A stretch of DNA of 64,000 nt from Sphingopyxis sp. (GTDB taxonomy: Bacteria > Pseudomonadota > Alphaproteobacteria > Sphingomonadales > Sphingomonadaceae). The notes below the pieces were generated by a model that worked only from the letters and a program-made list of their open reading frames with translations, was not told the DNA's origin and did not search any database. Shown one piece after another: positions 30,101 to 37,942 of this stretch. Position 1 is the first letter of the stretch, and each line of letters starts with the position of its first letter. The position numbers were made by a program, and so were the translations under genes. Where the stretch lies: assembly GCA_016463225.1 (NCBI GenBank), contig JAEMRT010000004.1, positions 1-64,000 of the forward strand. Reading direction: 5' to 3'.

Positions 30101-32224
30101 ATGCCCGAAGTCCGCCGCAGTTTCTGCCGCTTCTGCCACGCCAATTGCGCGATGCTCGTCACCATCGACGACGGGCGCGTCACCAAGGTCGCGGGCGACC
30201 CCGACGACCCGGTGTTCGGCGGCTATACGTGCATCAAGGGGCGCCAGTTGCCCGAAGCGCACCACGGCCCACAGCGGCTGATGGTGTCGCAGAAGCGCGT
30301 CGACGGGGGGTTTCAGGACATATCGATGGAAACCGCGCTCGACGAGATCGGCGCGAAGCTGTCGGCGATCATCGCCGAACATGGGCCGCACGCGGTCGCG
30401 GTTTATGGCGGCACCTACGCGTTCCAGAACAGCGCCGGGGTCGGCAGCGCGATGGCGTTCGCGCAAGGGCTGGGCACGCGCAACATCTACACTTCGGTCA
30501 CCCTCGATCAGCCCGCCAAGGTTTACACGACGATGCGCTACGGCAACTGGATGGGCGGCATGCACACCTTCAGCGAGGCCGATGTCGCCTTCTTCATCGG
30601 CAACAACCCGATCGTCTCGCACTATGGCCCGCCGGGCGGCCTGCCCCCCTTCTCGCCCTCGCGCCGCCTGCGCGATGCGCTGGACAAGGGTCTCAAGCTG
30701 ATCGTCGCCGACCCGCGCGAGAGCGACGTTGCGGCGCTGGCGCATATCCATTTGCCCGTCCGCCCGGGCGAAGATCCGGCGATGCTTGCGGGGATCATCC
30801 ACGTGATCCTGTCGGAAGGACTCTACGACAAAGGCTTCGTCCAGCAATATGTCGACGGGATCGACGCGTTGCAGCGCGCCGTTGCCGACTTCACCCCGGC
30901 GGTTGCCGCCGCACGCGCCGGGGTCGAGGAAAGCCAGCTCGTCGCCGCCGCGCGCATGTTCGCGGGCGGGACCAAGGGCGTGGTGTCGACCGGCACCGGC
31001 CCTGAAATGGCCGGTCAGGGTACGCTGACCCAATATCTCGTGTCATCGCTCAACATCATCTGCGGGCGGTTTTGCCGCGAAGGCGAGAAGAGCTCGATCC
31101 CGCGGGTTTTCACCGCCATCACCCCGCGCCGCGCGCAGGTGGCGCCGCCAATGGCGCTTTATGGCGAAGGCTTTCCCGCCTCGCGTATCCGCGGCCTCAC
31201 CCACCTCGGTATGGAAATGCCGTGCAACGTGCTCGCCGACGAAATGCTCACCCCCGGCGACGGCCAGATCCGCGCGCTGATCTCGATCGGCGGCAACCCG
31301 GTGGTCGCCTTCCCTGATCAGGACAAGATGACCCGCGCGCTGGAAGGCCTCGAGCTGCTGGTCAGCGTCGATGTCAACGCCGAGTCGGCGACGGCGAAAC
31401 GCTCCGATTATGTCCTCGCCCCCTCCATGTGCCTTGAACGCGAGGACATCAGCAACCTCAGCGAATGGTGGTACGAAATCCCCTACGCGCGCTATACCGA
31501 GGCGATGATCGACGCGCCCGGCGACCTGATCGAGGAATGGGAAATGCTCTGGGGGCTTGCGCACCGTATCGGCAGCGACATCCCACTCGCCGGCGGCCCC
31601 TGCCCGATGGATGAAAAGCCGAGCAAACAGGTGTTCCTCGACCTGATGACCGCTGGCTGCGTCGTCGCGCCGAGCCGGGTCCGCGCCGACACCGTCGATG
31701 GCCAGGCGGTGATCTATCCCGATCTTCACCCGGTCGTCGAACCCGGCGATCCCGGCGCGCCCGGCCGGTTCGACCTGACCGCGGGGGCGATGCCCGACCA
31801 GCTGATCGCTTATGGCAAAGCCGATCAGCCGACCCCCGATTTCCCGTACCGCATGGTGTCGCGCCGCAGCCGTCACCGGTTCAATTCGACCGGCCAGAAT
31901 CTGACCGCCCTCACCGCCAAGCGCACGACCAACCCCGCTTTCCTCCACCCCGACGACATGGCGCGCATTCCCTGCGCCGAAGGCGACATCGTCCGGATCC
32001 GGTCGGCGGCAGGCGAGGTGGTCGCCGAGGCGCGCGCCGCCGAAGGTATGCGGCCCGGGGTGGTATCGATGGCGCATGCCTTTGGCGGCCCCGATGTCGG
32101 GGCCGACGAGGTGCGGACACGCGGCGCTTCGACCAACCGGCTGGTCAGCGAGACCGTCCGTTACGACCCGATCACCGGCCAGTCGCTGCAAAGCGCGATC
32201 CCGGTCGCCATTGTTCCCGTCTGA
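30101..32224 (+). CDS. Molybdopterin-dependent oxidoreductase, DMSO-reductase superfamily
   Basis: A 707-residue bis-MGD enzyme. The N-terminal [4Fe-4S] site is Cys9, Cys12, Cys16 and Cys44 (CxxCxxxC-x27-C). Molybdopterin-binding segments follow (FFIGNNPIVSHYG, then VADPRESDVAALAHIHLPVRPG), and the C-terminal MopterinBD4 domain is around 590-700 (HRFNSTGQNL, NPAFLHPDDMARIP). No Tat signal is seen, so it should be cytoplasmic. It lacks partner subunits nearby. Related uncharacterised enzymes belong near the formate-dehydrogenase and acetylene-hydratase branches. The start at 30101 follows GGGAGAGAG. It heads an operon with an MDR reductase, ThuA-like protein and P450. Confidence 0.9.
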   Translation: MPEVRRSFCRFCHANCAMLVTIDDGRVTKVAGDPDDPVFGGYTCIKGRQLPEAHHGPQRLMVSQKRVDGGFQDISMETALDEIGAKLSAIIAEHGPHAVAVYGGTYAFQNSAGVGSAMAFAQGLGTRNIYTSVTLDQPAKVYTTMRYGNWMGGMHTFSEADVAFFIGNNPIVSHYGPPGGLPPFSPSRRLRDALDKGLKLIVADPRESDVAALAHIHLPVRPGEDPAMLAGIIHVILSEGLYDKGFVQQYVDGIDALQRAVADFTPAVAAARAGVEESQLVAAARMFAGGTKGVVSTGTGPEMAGQGTLTQYLVSSLNIICGRFCREGEKSSIPRVFTAITPRRAQVAPPMALYGEGFPASRIRGLTHLGMEMPCNVLADEMLTPGDGQIRALISIGGNPVVAFPDQDKMTRALEGLELLVSVDVNAESATAKRSDYVLAPSMCLEREDISNLSEWWYEIPYARYTEAMIDAPGDLIEEWEMLWGLAHRIGSDIPLAGGPCPMDEKPSKQVFLDLMTAGCVVAPSRVRADTVDGQAVIYPDLHPVVEPGDPGAPGRFDLTAGAMPDQLIAYGKADQPTPDFPYRMVSRRSRHRFNSTGQNLTALTAKRTTNPAFLHPDDMARIPCAEGDIVRIRSAAGEVVAEARAAEGMRPGVVSMAHAFGGPDVGADEVRTRGASTNRLVSETVRYDPITGQSLQSAIPVAIVPV

Positions 32225-32233
32225 GGAGTATTC

Positions 32234-33250
32234 ATGCCCGATAACCGCCGTTTTCTATTGATCCGCCGCCCCGATGGCGAACCGGTTCGCGAGGATTTTT
32301 CGCTGGTCAACGAACCCGCGCCAGAGCTCGCCGACGGCCAGTTCCTGATTCGCAACCATTATGCCTCGCTCGACCCCGCGATCCGCGGCTGGATGGACGA
32401 TGCGCCCAGCTATATGCCGCCGATCCCGCTCGGCTCTCCGGTGCGCGCCTCGACCGTCGGTGTCGTCGCGGCGAGCAAGGCCGAAGGCTTCGGGCCCGGC
32501 CAGTGGGTCATGGGACTGAACGGCATCGAGGACTATTCGGTCGGCACCGTCGGCGGTTTTACCCAGCCAATCGATGCAACGCTCGTGCCATCGGTCACCA
32601 ACTATCTGTCGGTGCTCGGCGCGGTCGGGATGACCGCATATTTCGGCTATATCGAGGTGTGCGAGCCCAAAGGCGGCCATGTCGTGCTGGTGACCGGCGC
32701 AGCGGGCGCGGTGGGGTCACTCGTCGGCCAGATTGCCAAGATCAAGGGCGCAGGCAAGGTCATCGGCATCGCGGGCGGCGCGGAGAAATGCGCGCGGCTG
32801 ATCGATCGCTACGGCTTCGACGCGGCGATCGATTATCGCGGCAAGGATGTGCGGGCGTTGACCGACGCGATCCGCGCCGAGGCGCCCGATGGGGTCGACA
32901 TCATCTTTGAAAATGTCGGCGGCGACATCCTCGACGCGGGGTTGATGAACCTGCGCCATGGCGCGCGGATCGGTTTATGCGGGCTGATCAGCGAGTATAA
33001 TTGCGTCGAAAAGGTCGGCGCGCGCAACATCTGGCAGTTGATCGTTCACCGCGCTTCGATCCGCGGGCTGCTCGTCGCCGATTACATCCCTCGTTTTGCC
33101 GAAGGCGGCGCCGAAATGGCGGGGTGGCTACAAGCGGGCAAACTGGTCGCCGACGAACATGTCGACGAGGGAATAGAAAATAGTTTCGACGCCTTCATGC
33201 GGCTGTTTTCGGGCAGCAATCAGGGCAAGATGATATTGAAGATCGCATGA
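32234..33250 (+). CDS. NADP-dependent MDR reductase (CurA/prostaglandin-reductase-like)
   Basis: A 338-residue paralogue of the enzyme at 28984-29982. It has the substrate-domain motif NHYASLDPAIRGWMDD, the Rossmann motif VTGAAGAVGSLVGQIAKI, FENVGGD and a C-terminal LFSGSNQGKMILKI. It reduces C=C bonds of enone-type intermediates using NADPH and lacks zinc ligands. It begins nine bases after the molybdopterin enzyme and overlaps the next gene by four bases (ATGA), so it is firmly within the operon. Two diverged copies in one region suggest two different unsaturated intermediates. Confidence 0.9.
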   Translation: MPDNRRFLLIRRPDGEPVREDFSLVNEPAPELADGQFLIRNHYASLDPAIRGWMDDAPSYMPPIPLGSPVRASTVGVVAASKAEGFGPGQWVMGLNGIEDYSVGTVGGFTQPIDATLVPSVTNYLSVLGAVGMTAYFGYIEVCEPKGGHVVLVTGAAGAVGSLVGQIAKIKGAGKVIGIAGGAEKCARLIDRYGFDAAIDYRGKDVRALTDAIRAEAPDGVDIIFENVGGDILDAGLMNLRHGARIGLCGLISEYNCVEKVGARNIWQLIVHRASIRGLLVADYIPRFAEGGAEMAGWLQAGKLVADEHVDEGIENSFDAFMRLFSGSNQGKMILKIA

Positions 33251-34023
33251 CCGATACGCGGCGCCTGCTCGTCCTGTCGGGCGGCCATCCCTATGAAGCC
33301 GAGCCTTTCGCCGCGCTGCTGGCGAGCTTCGACAGCTGGACGGTGACGCATCTGGTCCACCCCGAGGCCGAGGCAGCGGTCGCGGCAGGCGCCGCGAGCG
33401 AGGCCGACGCGATCCTCTTCTATGACATGCCCGGCTATGAGTTCGGCGACGGCAAGATGACGTCGCGCCCGCCATCGTGGACCTATCGCCGCGCGATCGC
33501 CGATTATTTCGGGCGCGGCGGCGGCGCGGTCGCGATGCACCATGCGATCGCGGGTTGGGCCGAGTGGCCCGAGTGGGCCGACATGCTCGGCGGGCGCTTC
33601 CTATACCAACCCGGCACCGCGAACGGAGAGAGTCATCTCGACTCGGGTTATCGCCACGACGTCCGCTACGACGCGGTCGTGCTCGATCCGAAGCATCCGG
33701 TGACCGCTGGTCTGCCGCCGCGCTTTTCGCTCTGCGACGAACTGTATCTGGCGCCGGGCTGGGGCGCGGTGACCCCGCTGCTCCGCGCCGACCACGCCTT
33801 CGTGCGCGGCAACTTCTATTCGGCAGCGCAGGCGGTGGCGGGGCGCATGTTCAGCAATAGTGGCTGGGATCACCGCCCCGAAAGCGACCTGATCGCGTGG
33901 GGAAAGCCCATCGGCGCGGGCCGTCTGATCTATCTCCAGCCCGGCGACGGCCCCGCCGCCTATGCCGACCCGAACTTGCGCCGGTTCCTTGCCAACGCGC
34001 TCGCCGATGTCGCCGTTTCCTAA
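33247..34023 (+). CDS. ThuA-like domain protein
   Basis: A 258-residue protein of the ThuA/amidotransferase-like fold, distantly related to the one at 18498-19259. Seen are the first strand LLVLSGGHPYE, ADAILFYDMPGYE, and GGGAVAMHHAIAGW at the central-loop position. Also visible are the substrate-side AGLPPRFSLCDELYL and the C-terminal RLIYLQPGDGPAAY. Reaction unknown. It overlaps the MDR reductase stop and is followed 75 bases later by the P450 gene. Its presence among redox enzymes in both copies suggests a hydrolase-like or isomerase-like role in the same type of pathway. Confidence 0.78.
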   Translation: MTDTRRLLVLSGGHPYEAEPFAALLASFDSWTVTHLVHPEAEAAVAAGAASEADAILFYDMPGYEFGDGKMTSRPPSWTYRRAIADYFGRGGGAVAMHHAIAGWAEWPEWADMLGGRFLYQPGTANGESHLDSGYRHDVRYDAVVLDPKHPVTAGLPPRFSLCDELYLAPGWGAVTPLLRADHAFVRGNFYSAAQAVAGRMFSNSGWDHRPESDLIAWGKPIGAGRLIYLQPGDGPAAYADPNLRRFLANALADVAVS

Positions 34024-34098
34024 CGAAAACGTGCATCGCGCGGCGGGAGCGGCTGCATATAGTTGCGCGTATAACAAGAAGACTGAGGGAAGAGGCGC

Positions 34099-35343
34099 GT
34101 GAACACTATCGCCGCAAGCAGCTTTTTCGAGCCGCAGGTTATCGCGGACCCGTTCGACTATTATCGCGCCTGGATGCCCAAGAGCCCCGTCGTGAAATTG
34201 TCGGAAGCGATGTTCCTCGTCCTCTCCTACGAGCATTGCGCACAGGCGACGGGCGACGTCGAAACCTTCTCGAACAATTTCCAGGGCACCTTGTCGGGCG
34301 CGATGGCCGAGGATAGCGACGTCGCGGCGATCCTCGCCGAGGGCTGGCCGCAGGTCGATACGCTGCTGACCGCCGACCCGCCGACCCACACCCGCTTTCG
34401 CAAGCTGGTCAACCTCGCCTTCTCGATGAAGCGCGTCGCCGCGATCGAAGAGGATATGCGCGGGGTCGTGATCGACCTGATCGAGAAAATGGCGGCAAAG
34501 GGCGAAGCCGACTTCGTCAGCGATTTCGGCATCCCCCTGCCCGTGGCGATGATCGCGAGCCAGATCGGCATGGAAGGCGAACTCGATCGCGTAAAGCGCT
34601 GGTCCGATGCCTTCGTCGATCGCCTTGGCCGGATGATCCCCAAGGAGCGCGAGCTGGAATGCGCGCGCGAGGTCGTCGAATTTCAGCGCCATATGAAGGC
34701 GAAGATCGACGAGCGCCGGGCGACACGCGCCGAGGATCTGCTCTCCGACCTCGTCTATGCCGAAGTCGACGGCGAACGCCCGCTCGAAGACGCCGAAATC
34801 CTGTCGATCATGCAGCAGCTGATGGTGGCGGGGAACGAGACGACGACCTCGGCGCTCGCCGGCGGGCTGCTCCAGCTGATCGAGAACCCCGACCAGATGG
34901 CGAAAGCCGTCGCCGCAGTCGATGCGGGCAACGAGCGCGCGATCATCAACCTGGTCGAGGAAGTGCTGCGCACCGAGAGCCCGACTGCGGGCATGTGGCG
35001 CATGGTGTTGAAAGACGCCGAACTGGGCGGGGTCAAAATCCCCGAGGGCGCAATGGTGCAGCTTCGCTATGCCGCGGCGAACCGCGATCCCGCCAAATAT
35101 CCCGACCCCGACCGTTTCGACATCGAACGCGCCAACGCGCGCAGTCACCTCGCTTTCGGCAAGGGCATCCATATGTGCGTCGGCAATATGCTGAGCCGCA
35201 AGGAAATGGCGGTCGCTTATTCCGAACTGCTGACCCGCCTCACCGATTTCCGCGTCGCCGACGGGCATGTGCCGAGCTGGCCACCCAATATGCTGCTGCG
35301 CGGGCTGACCACGCTGCCGATCAGCTTTCGGCGGCGCGCATGA
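34099..35343 (+). CDS. Cytochrome P450
   Basis: A 414-residue soluble bacterial P450. The I-helix oxygen-binding motif is AGNETTTS (near 250), the ExxR motif is in EEVLRTES, and the heme loop FGKGIHMCVG has the cysteine ligand at Cys360. It hydroxylates an unactivated carbon, needing a ferredoxin and reductase that are not encoded in this window. A GTG start follows GAAGAGG. It may have its own promoter in the 75-base gap. It is followed, with ATGA overlaps, by FadE, DUF35 and Ltp2-like genes, the same company that CYP125 keeps in actinobacterial steroid gene clusters. Confidence 0.93.
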   Translation: MNTIAASSFFEPQVIADPFDYYRAWMPKSPVVKLSEAMFLVLSYEHCAQATGDVETFSNNFQGTLSGAMAEDSDVAAILAEGWPQVDTLLTADPPTHTRFRKLVNLAFSMKRVAAIEEDMRGVVIDLIEKMAAKGEADFVSDFGIPLPVAMIASQIGMEGELDRVKRWSDAFVDRLGRMIPKERELECAREVVEFQRHMKAKIDERRATRAEDLLSDLVYAEVDGERPLEDAEILSIMQQLMVAGNETTTSALAGGLLQLIENPDQMAKAVAAVDAGNERAIINLVEEVLRTESPTAGMWRMVLKDAELGGVKIPEGAMVQLRYAAANRDPAKYPDPDRFDIERANARSHLAFGKGIHMCVGNMLSRKEMAVAYSELLTRLTDFRVADGHVPSWPPNMLLRGLTTLPISFRRRA

Positions 35344-36401
35344 ATTTCGATTTCGACGACGACCAGCAGCTGACGCGCGACACGATCGGGCGCTTTCTTG
35401 GGCCGGTGGACATCGCGGCGCGGCATGCGATGCGCAAGAGCGCCAGCGGCTATTCGCGCGATCGGTGGCAGGAGGTTGCCGACCTCGGCCTGCTCGCGCT
35501 CGCCGCGCCTGAGGCAATGGGCGGCATGGGCGGCACGATGGTCGACCTCGCGCTCGTCGCCGAAGCGCTCGGCAAAGGGATCGCGATCGATCCCTGGCTT
35601 GAAAACGGCGTATTGCCGATCCGGCTTGCCGCAGCGGCGGGCGATGGCGCGCTGGTCGAAGACTTGCTGGCGGGGTCGCACTTTGCCGCCGTGGCCTTTG
35701 CCGAGCCCGGCCGCCGATATGAAACCGAAGCGGTTGGAACGCGGGCCGAGGGTGGCCAGATCGTCGGCGCAAAAACCTTCGTCCTTGGCGCCCCGCTGGC
35801 CGACACGCTGCTCGTCACGGTCGCGGGAAACCAGCTCGCGAAGGTTGCTCGCAACGCCGTCGGGGTCGTGTTGCAGGACTATTCAGTGCTCGACGGATCG
35901 AACGCCGCGACGCTCGACCTGCACCGCGCGCCCGCTGAAATCCTCGACCTGCCCGCAGCGAAGTTCGATCGCGTGATCGGCGACATTCGCCTTCTCGCCG
36001 CCGCCGAGATGCTCGGGCTGGCGCAAGCGATGTTCGACGACACCCTCAACTATGTCGGCGAGCGCCAGCAGTTCGGCGCCGCGATCGGCAGTTTCCAGGC
36101 ACTCCAGCACCGCCTCGTCGAATGCTATGCGTCGCTTGAACAGGCGCGCTCGATGGTGCTGCGTACCGCCATGCTCGATCCGACGACCGACGATGCGAAC
36201 TGGCCACGCATCGCGGCGGGGGCCAAAGCCTTTGTCGGCGAAGCGGCGATGAAGATCGGGCTCGAAGCGGTGCAGATGCACGGCGGCATGGGGCAGACCG
36301 ACGAGTTGGCGATCGGCCATGCGCTGAAGCGTGCGATGCTGCTCGACAAATTGTTCGGCGATCAGGATCATTGCCTGCGCAGCTTTGCGAGGGCGGCATG
36401 A
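35340..36401 (+). CDS. Acyl-CoA dehydrogenase, FadE28-like subunit
   Basis: A 353-residue acyl-CoA dehydrogenase-fold protein, shorter than the typical 380-400. It lacks the YEG-type catalytic Glu near the C-terminus; instead it ends MHGGMGQTDELAIGHALKRAM. It has the C-terminal helix motif RQQFGAAIGSFQALQHRL. This short, motif-poor type matches one subunit of alpha2beta2 steroid acyl-CoA dehydrogenases (ChsE1/FadE28). The second subunit type is encoded at 37943-39151. The ATG overlaps the P450 stop. Frame continuing upstream is a shadow of the P450 gene. Confidence 0.85.
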   Translation: MNFDFDDDQQLTRDTIGRFLGPVDIAARHAMRKSASGYSRDRWQEVADLGLLALAAPEAMGGMGGTMVDLALVAEALGKGIAIDPWLENGVLPIRLAAAAGDGALVEDLLAGSHFAAVAFAEPGRRYETEAVGTRAEGGQIVGAKTFVLGAPLADTLLVTVAGNQLAKVARNAVGVVLQDYSVLDGSNAATLDLHRAPAEILDLPAAKFDRVIGDIRLLAAAEMLGLAQAMFDDTLNYVGERQQFGAAIGSFQALQHRLVECYASLEQARSMVLRTAMLDPTTDDANWPRIAAGAKAFVGEAAMKIGLEAVQMHGGMGQTDELAIGHALKRAMLLDKLFGDQDHCLRSFARAA

Positions 36402-36790
36402 GCGCGCTCACCCCCATTGCGCCGGGCCTGTGGACCGACGAGGCCGAACCACGGCTGATCGGCGGACGGCGGGCGAGCGGCGAGATTGTCTTTCCCGTTC
36501 CCGACGGCGACGCCGCCGCGCTGGTTGAGCCCGTCGCGCTCTCCCGGCATGGCACGTTGTGGTCGTGGACGACGCAAAGTTTCGAGCCGAAATGGCCCTA
36601 CGCCGGGCCCCAGCCCTTCACCCCCTATCTGATCGGTTATGTCGAACTGCCCGGCGAGGTCATCATCGAGACGCGCATCGTCGATGCCGCCGCCGTCGAC
36701 CTGACGATCGGCATGCCGATGGAACTCACAATCATCCCCTTCAACGCTGAGCGGTCGACTTACGCCTTCCGGCCGGGGAGCAGTTCATGA
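36398..36790 (+). CDS. DUF35-type OB-fold protein, partner of the Ltp2-like thiolase
   Basis: A 130-residue protein of the DUF35 (OB-fold, acyl-CoA-associated) family. The OB-type strands include TLWSWTTQSF, YLIGYVELPGEVIIETRIV and MPMELTIIPF. The usual N-terminal zinc-ribbon cysteines are missing: the equivalent loop reads LIGGRRASGEIVF. In actinobacterial steroid degradation a DUF35 domain binds Ltp2 to form an aldolase complex. Here it lies immediately before the Ltp2-like gene, with ATGA overlaps on both sides. It probably needs that partner for stability or activity. Confidence 0.82.
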   Translation: MSALTPIAPGLWTDEAEPRLIGGRRASGEIVFPVPDGDAAALVEPVALSRHGTLWSWTTQSFEPKWPYAGPQPFTPYLIGYVELPGEVIIETRIVDAAAVDLTIGMPMELTIIPFNAERSTYAFRPGSSS

Positions 36791-37935
36791 ACGACGACGT
36801 CTATATCATCGGCGCGGGCATCCACCCCTTTGGCCGTACCGAGGGCCGGTCGGGGCGCGACCAAGGTGTCTTTGCCGTACGCGAGGCGCTCGCGGACGCA
36901 GGGCTCGCGTGGCCCGATGTCGAATTCGCCTATGGCGGGTCGGCGGCGGCAGGATCGGCCGACATCATGGTGAACGAACTCGGGCTGACCAGCATCCCCT
37001 TCATCAACGTCGCCAACGGCTGCGCGACCGGCGGCAGCGCGCTGACCGCGGCGCGCAACGCGATCGCCGCGGGGGCCTGCGACATCGCGCTCGCGGTCGG
37101 GTTCGACAAGCATCCGCGCGGCGCGTTCAACGCCAAGCCGTCCGACTATGGCCTGCCCGAATGGTATGGCGAAACCGGCATGATGCTGACGACGCAGTTC
37201 TTCGCGCTCAAGATCCAGCGTTATATGGCGCTGCACGGGATCAGCCGCCGCACGCTCGGGCTGGTCGCCGAAAAGGCGTTTCGCAACGGCACGCTCTGCG
37301 AGCATGCCTGGCGGCGCGCGCCAGTCGATCTCGACACGATCCTGAACGCGCCGGTCGTCAACGATCCGCTGACCAAGTACATGTTCTGCTCGCCCGCCGA
37401 GGGCGCGGTCGCGCTGGTGCTGGCGAGCGCCAGGAAGGTGCGCGAACTCGGGTCCGATGCGGTGCGCGTCGCCAGCGTCGCCTTCCGCACCCGCCCCGAG
37501 GGCTCGTTCGAGGTGTTTGCCCCGTCGATCAGCGTCAACGGCGGCGGCAAGCCGACCGAGGTCGCCAGCCGCGCCGCGTTCGAGATGGCGGGCATCGGTC
37601 CCGATGACGTCTCGGTGGCACAATTGCAGGACACCGAAAGCGGCGCCGAGATCATGCATATGGCCGAAAACGGCTTCTGCGCCGACGGCGAACAGGAACA
37701 ATGGCTGGCCGAGGGATGGAGCGAGATCGGCGGCAAGCTGCCGATCAACACCGATGGCGGCTGCCTCGCCTGCGGCGAGCCGATCGGCGCCTCGGGCCTA
37801 CGTCAAGTCTATGAAAATACGGTGCAATTGCGCGGTCGCGGCGGCGACCGGCAGGTGCCGAACGACCCCAAAGTGGGGTATAGCCATGTCTATGGCGCGC
37901 CCGGCCTGTCGGCCGTGGCGATCCTCGAACGCTAG
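36787..37935 (+). CDS. SCP-x/Ltp2-like thiolase-fold protein (probable retro-aldolase)
   Basis: A 382-residue thiolase-fold protein of the lipid-transfer/SCP-x group. A Cys is present at the nucleophile position (Cys79, NVANGCATGGSA). The usual GHP histidine motif is replaced by GEP in GGCLACGEPIGASGLRQ, so the classical thiolase triad is incomplete. This fits Ltp2-type enzymes, which perform retro-aldol cleavage of beta-hydroxyacyl-CoA side chains with a DUF35 partner. The DUF35 gene is directly upstream with overlap. It probably shortens a branched side chain of a cyclic substrate. Confidence 0.85.
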   Translation: MNDDVYIIGAGIHPFGRTEGRSGRDQGVFAVREALADAGLAWPDVEFAYGGSAAAGSADIMVNELGLTSIPFINVANGCATGGSALTAARNAIAAGACDIALAVGFDKHPRGAFNAKPSDYGLPEWYGETGMMLTTQFFALKIQRYMALHGISRRTLGLVAEKAFRNGTLCEHAWRRAPVDLDTILNAPVVNDPLTKYMFCSPAEGAVALVLASARKVRELGSDAVRVASVAFRTRPEGSFEVFAPSISVNGGGKPTEVASRAAFEMAGIGPDDVSVAQLQDTESGAEIMHMAENGFCADGEQEQWLAEGWSEIGGKLPINTDGGCLACGEPIGASGLRQVYENTVQLRGRGGDRQVPNDPKVGYSHVYGAPGLSAVAILER

Positions 37936-37942
37936 CGGACCC

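Noticed and set aside
33601-35772. 723-codon open frame antisense to ThuA-like, P450 and FadE genes
   Set aside because: Shadow of three well-supported genes; no ribosome-binding site or recognisable motif.
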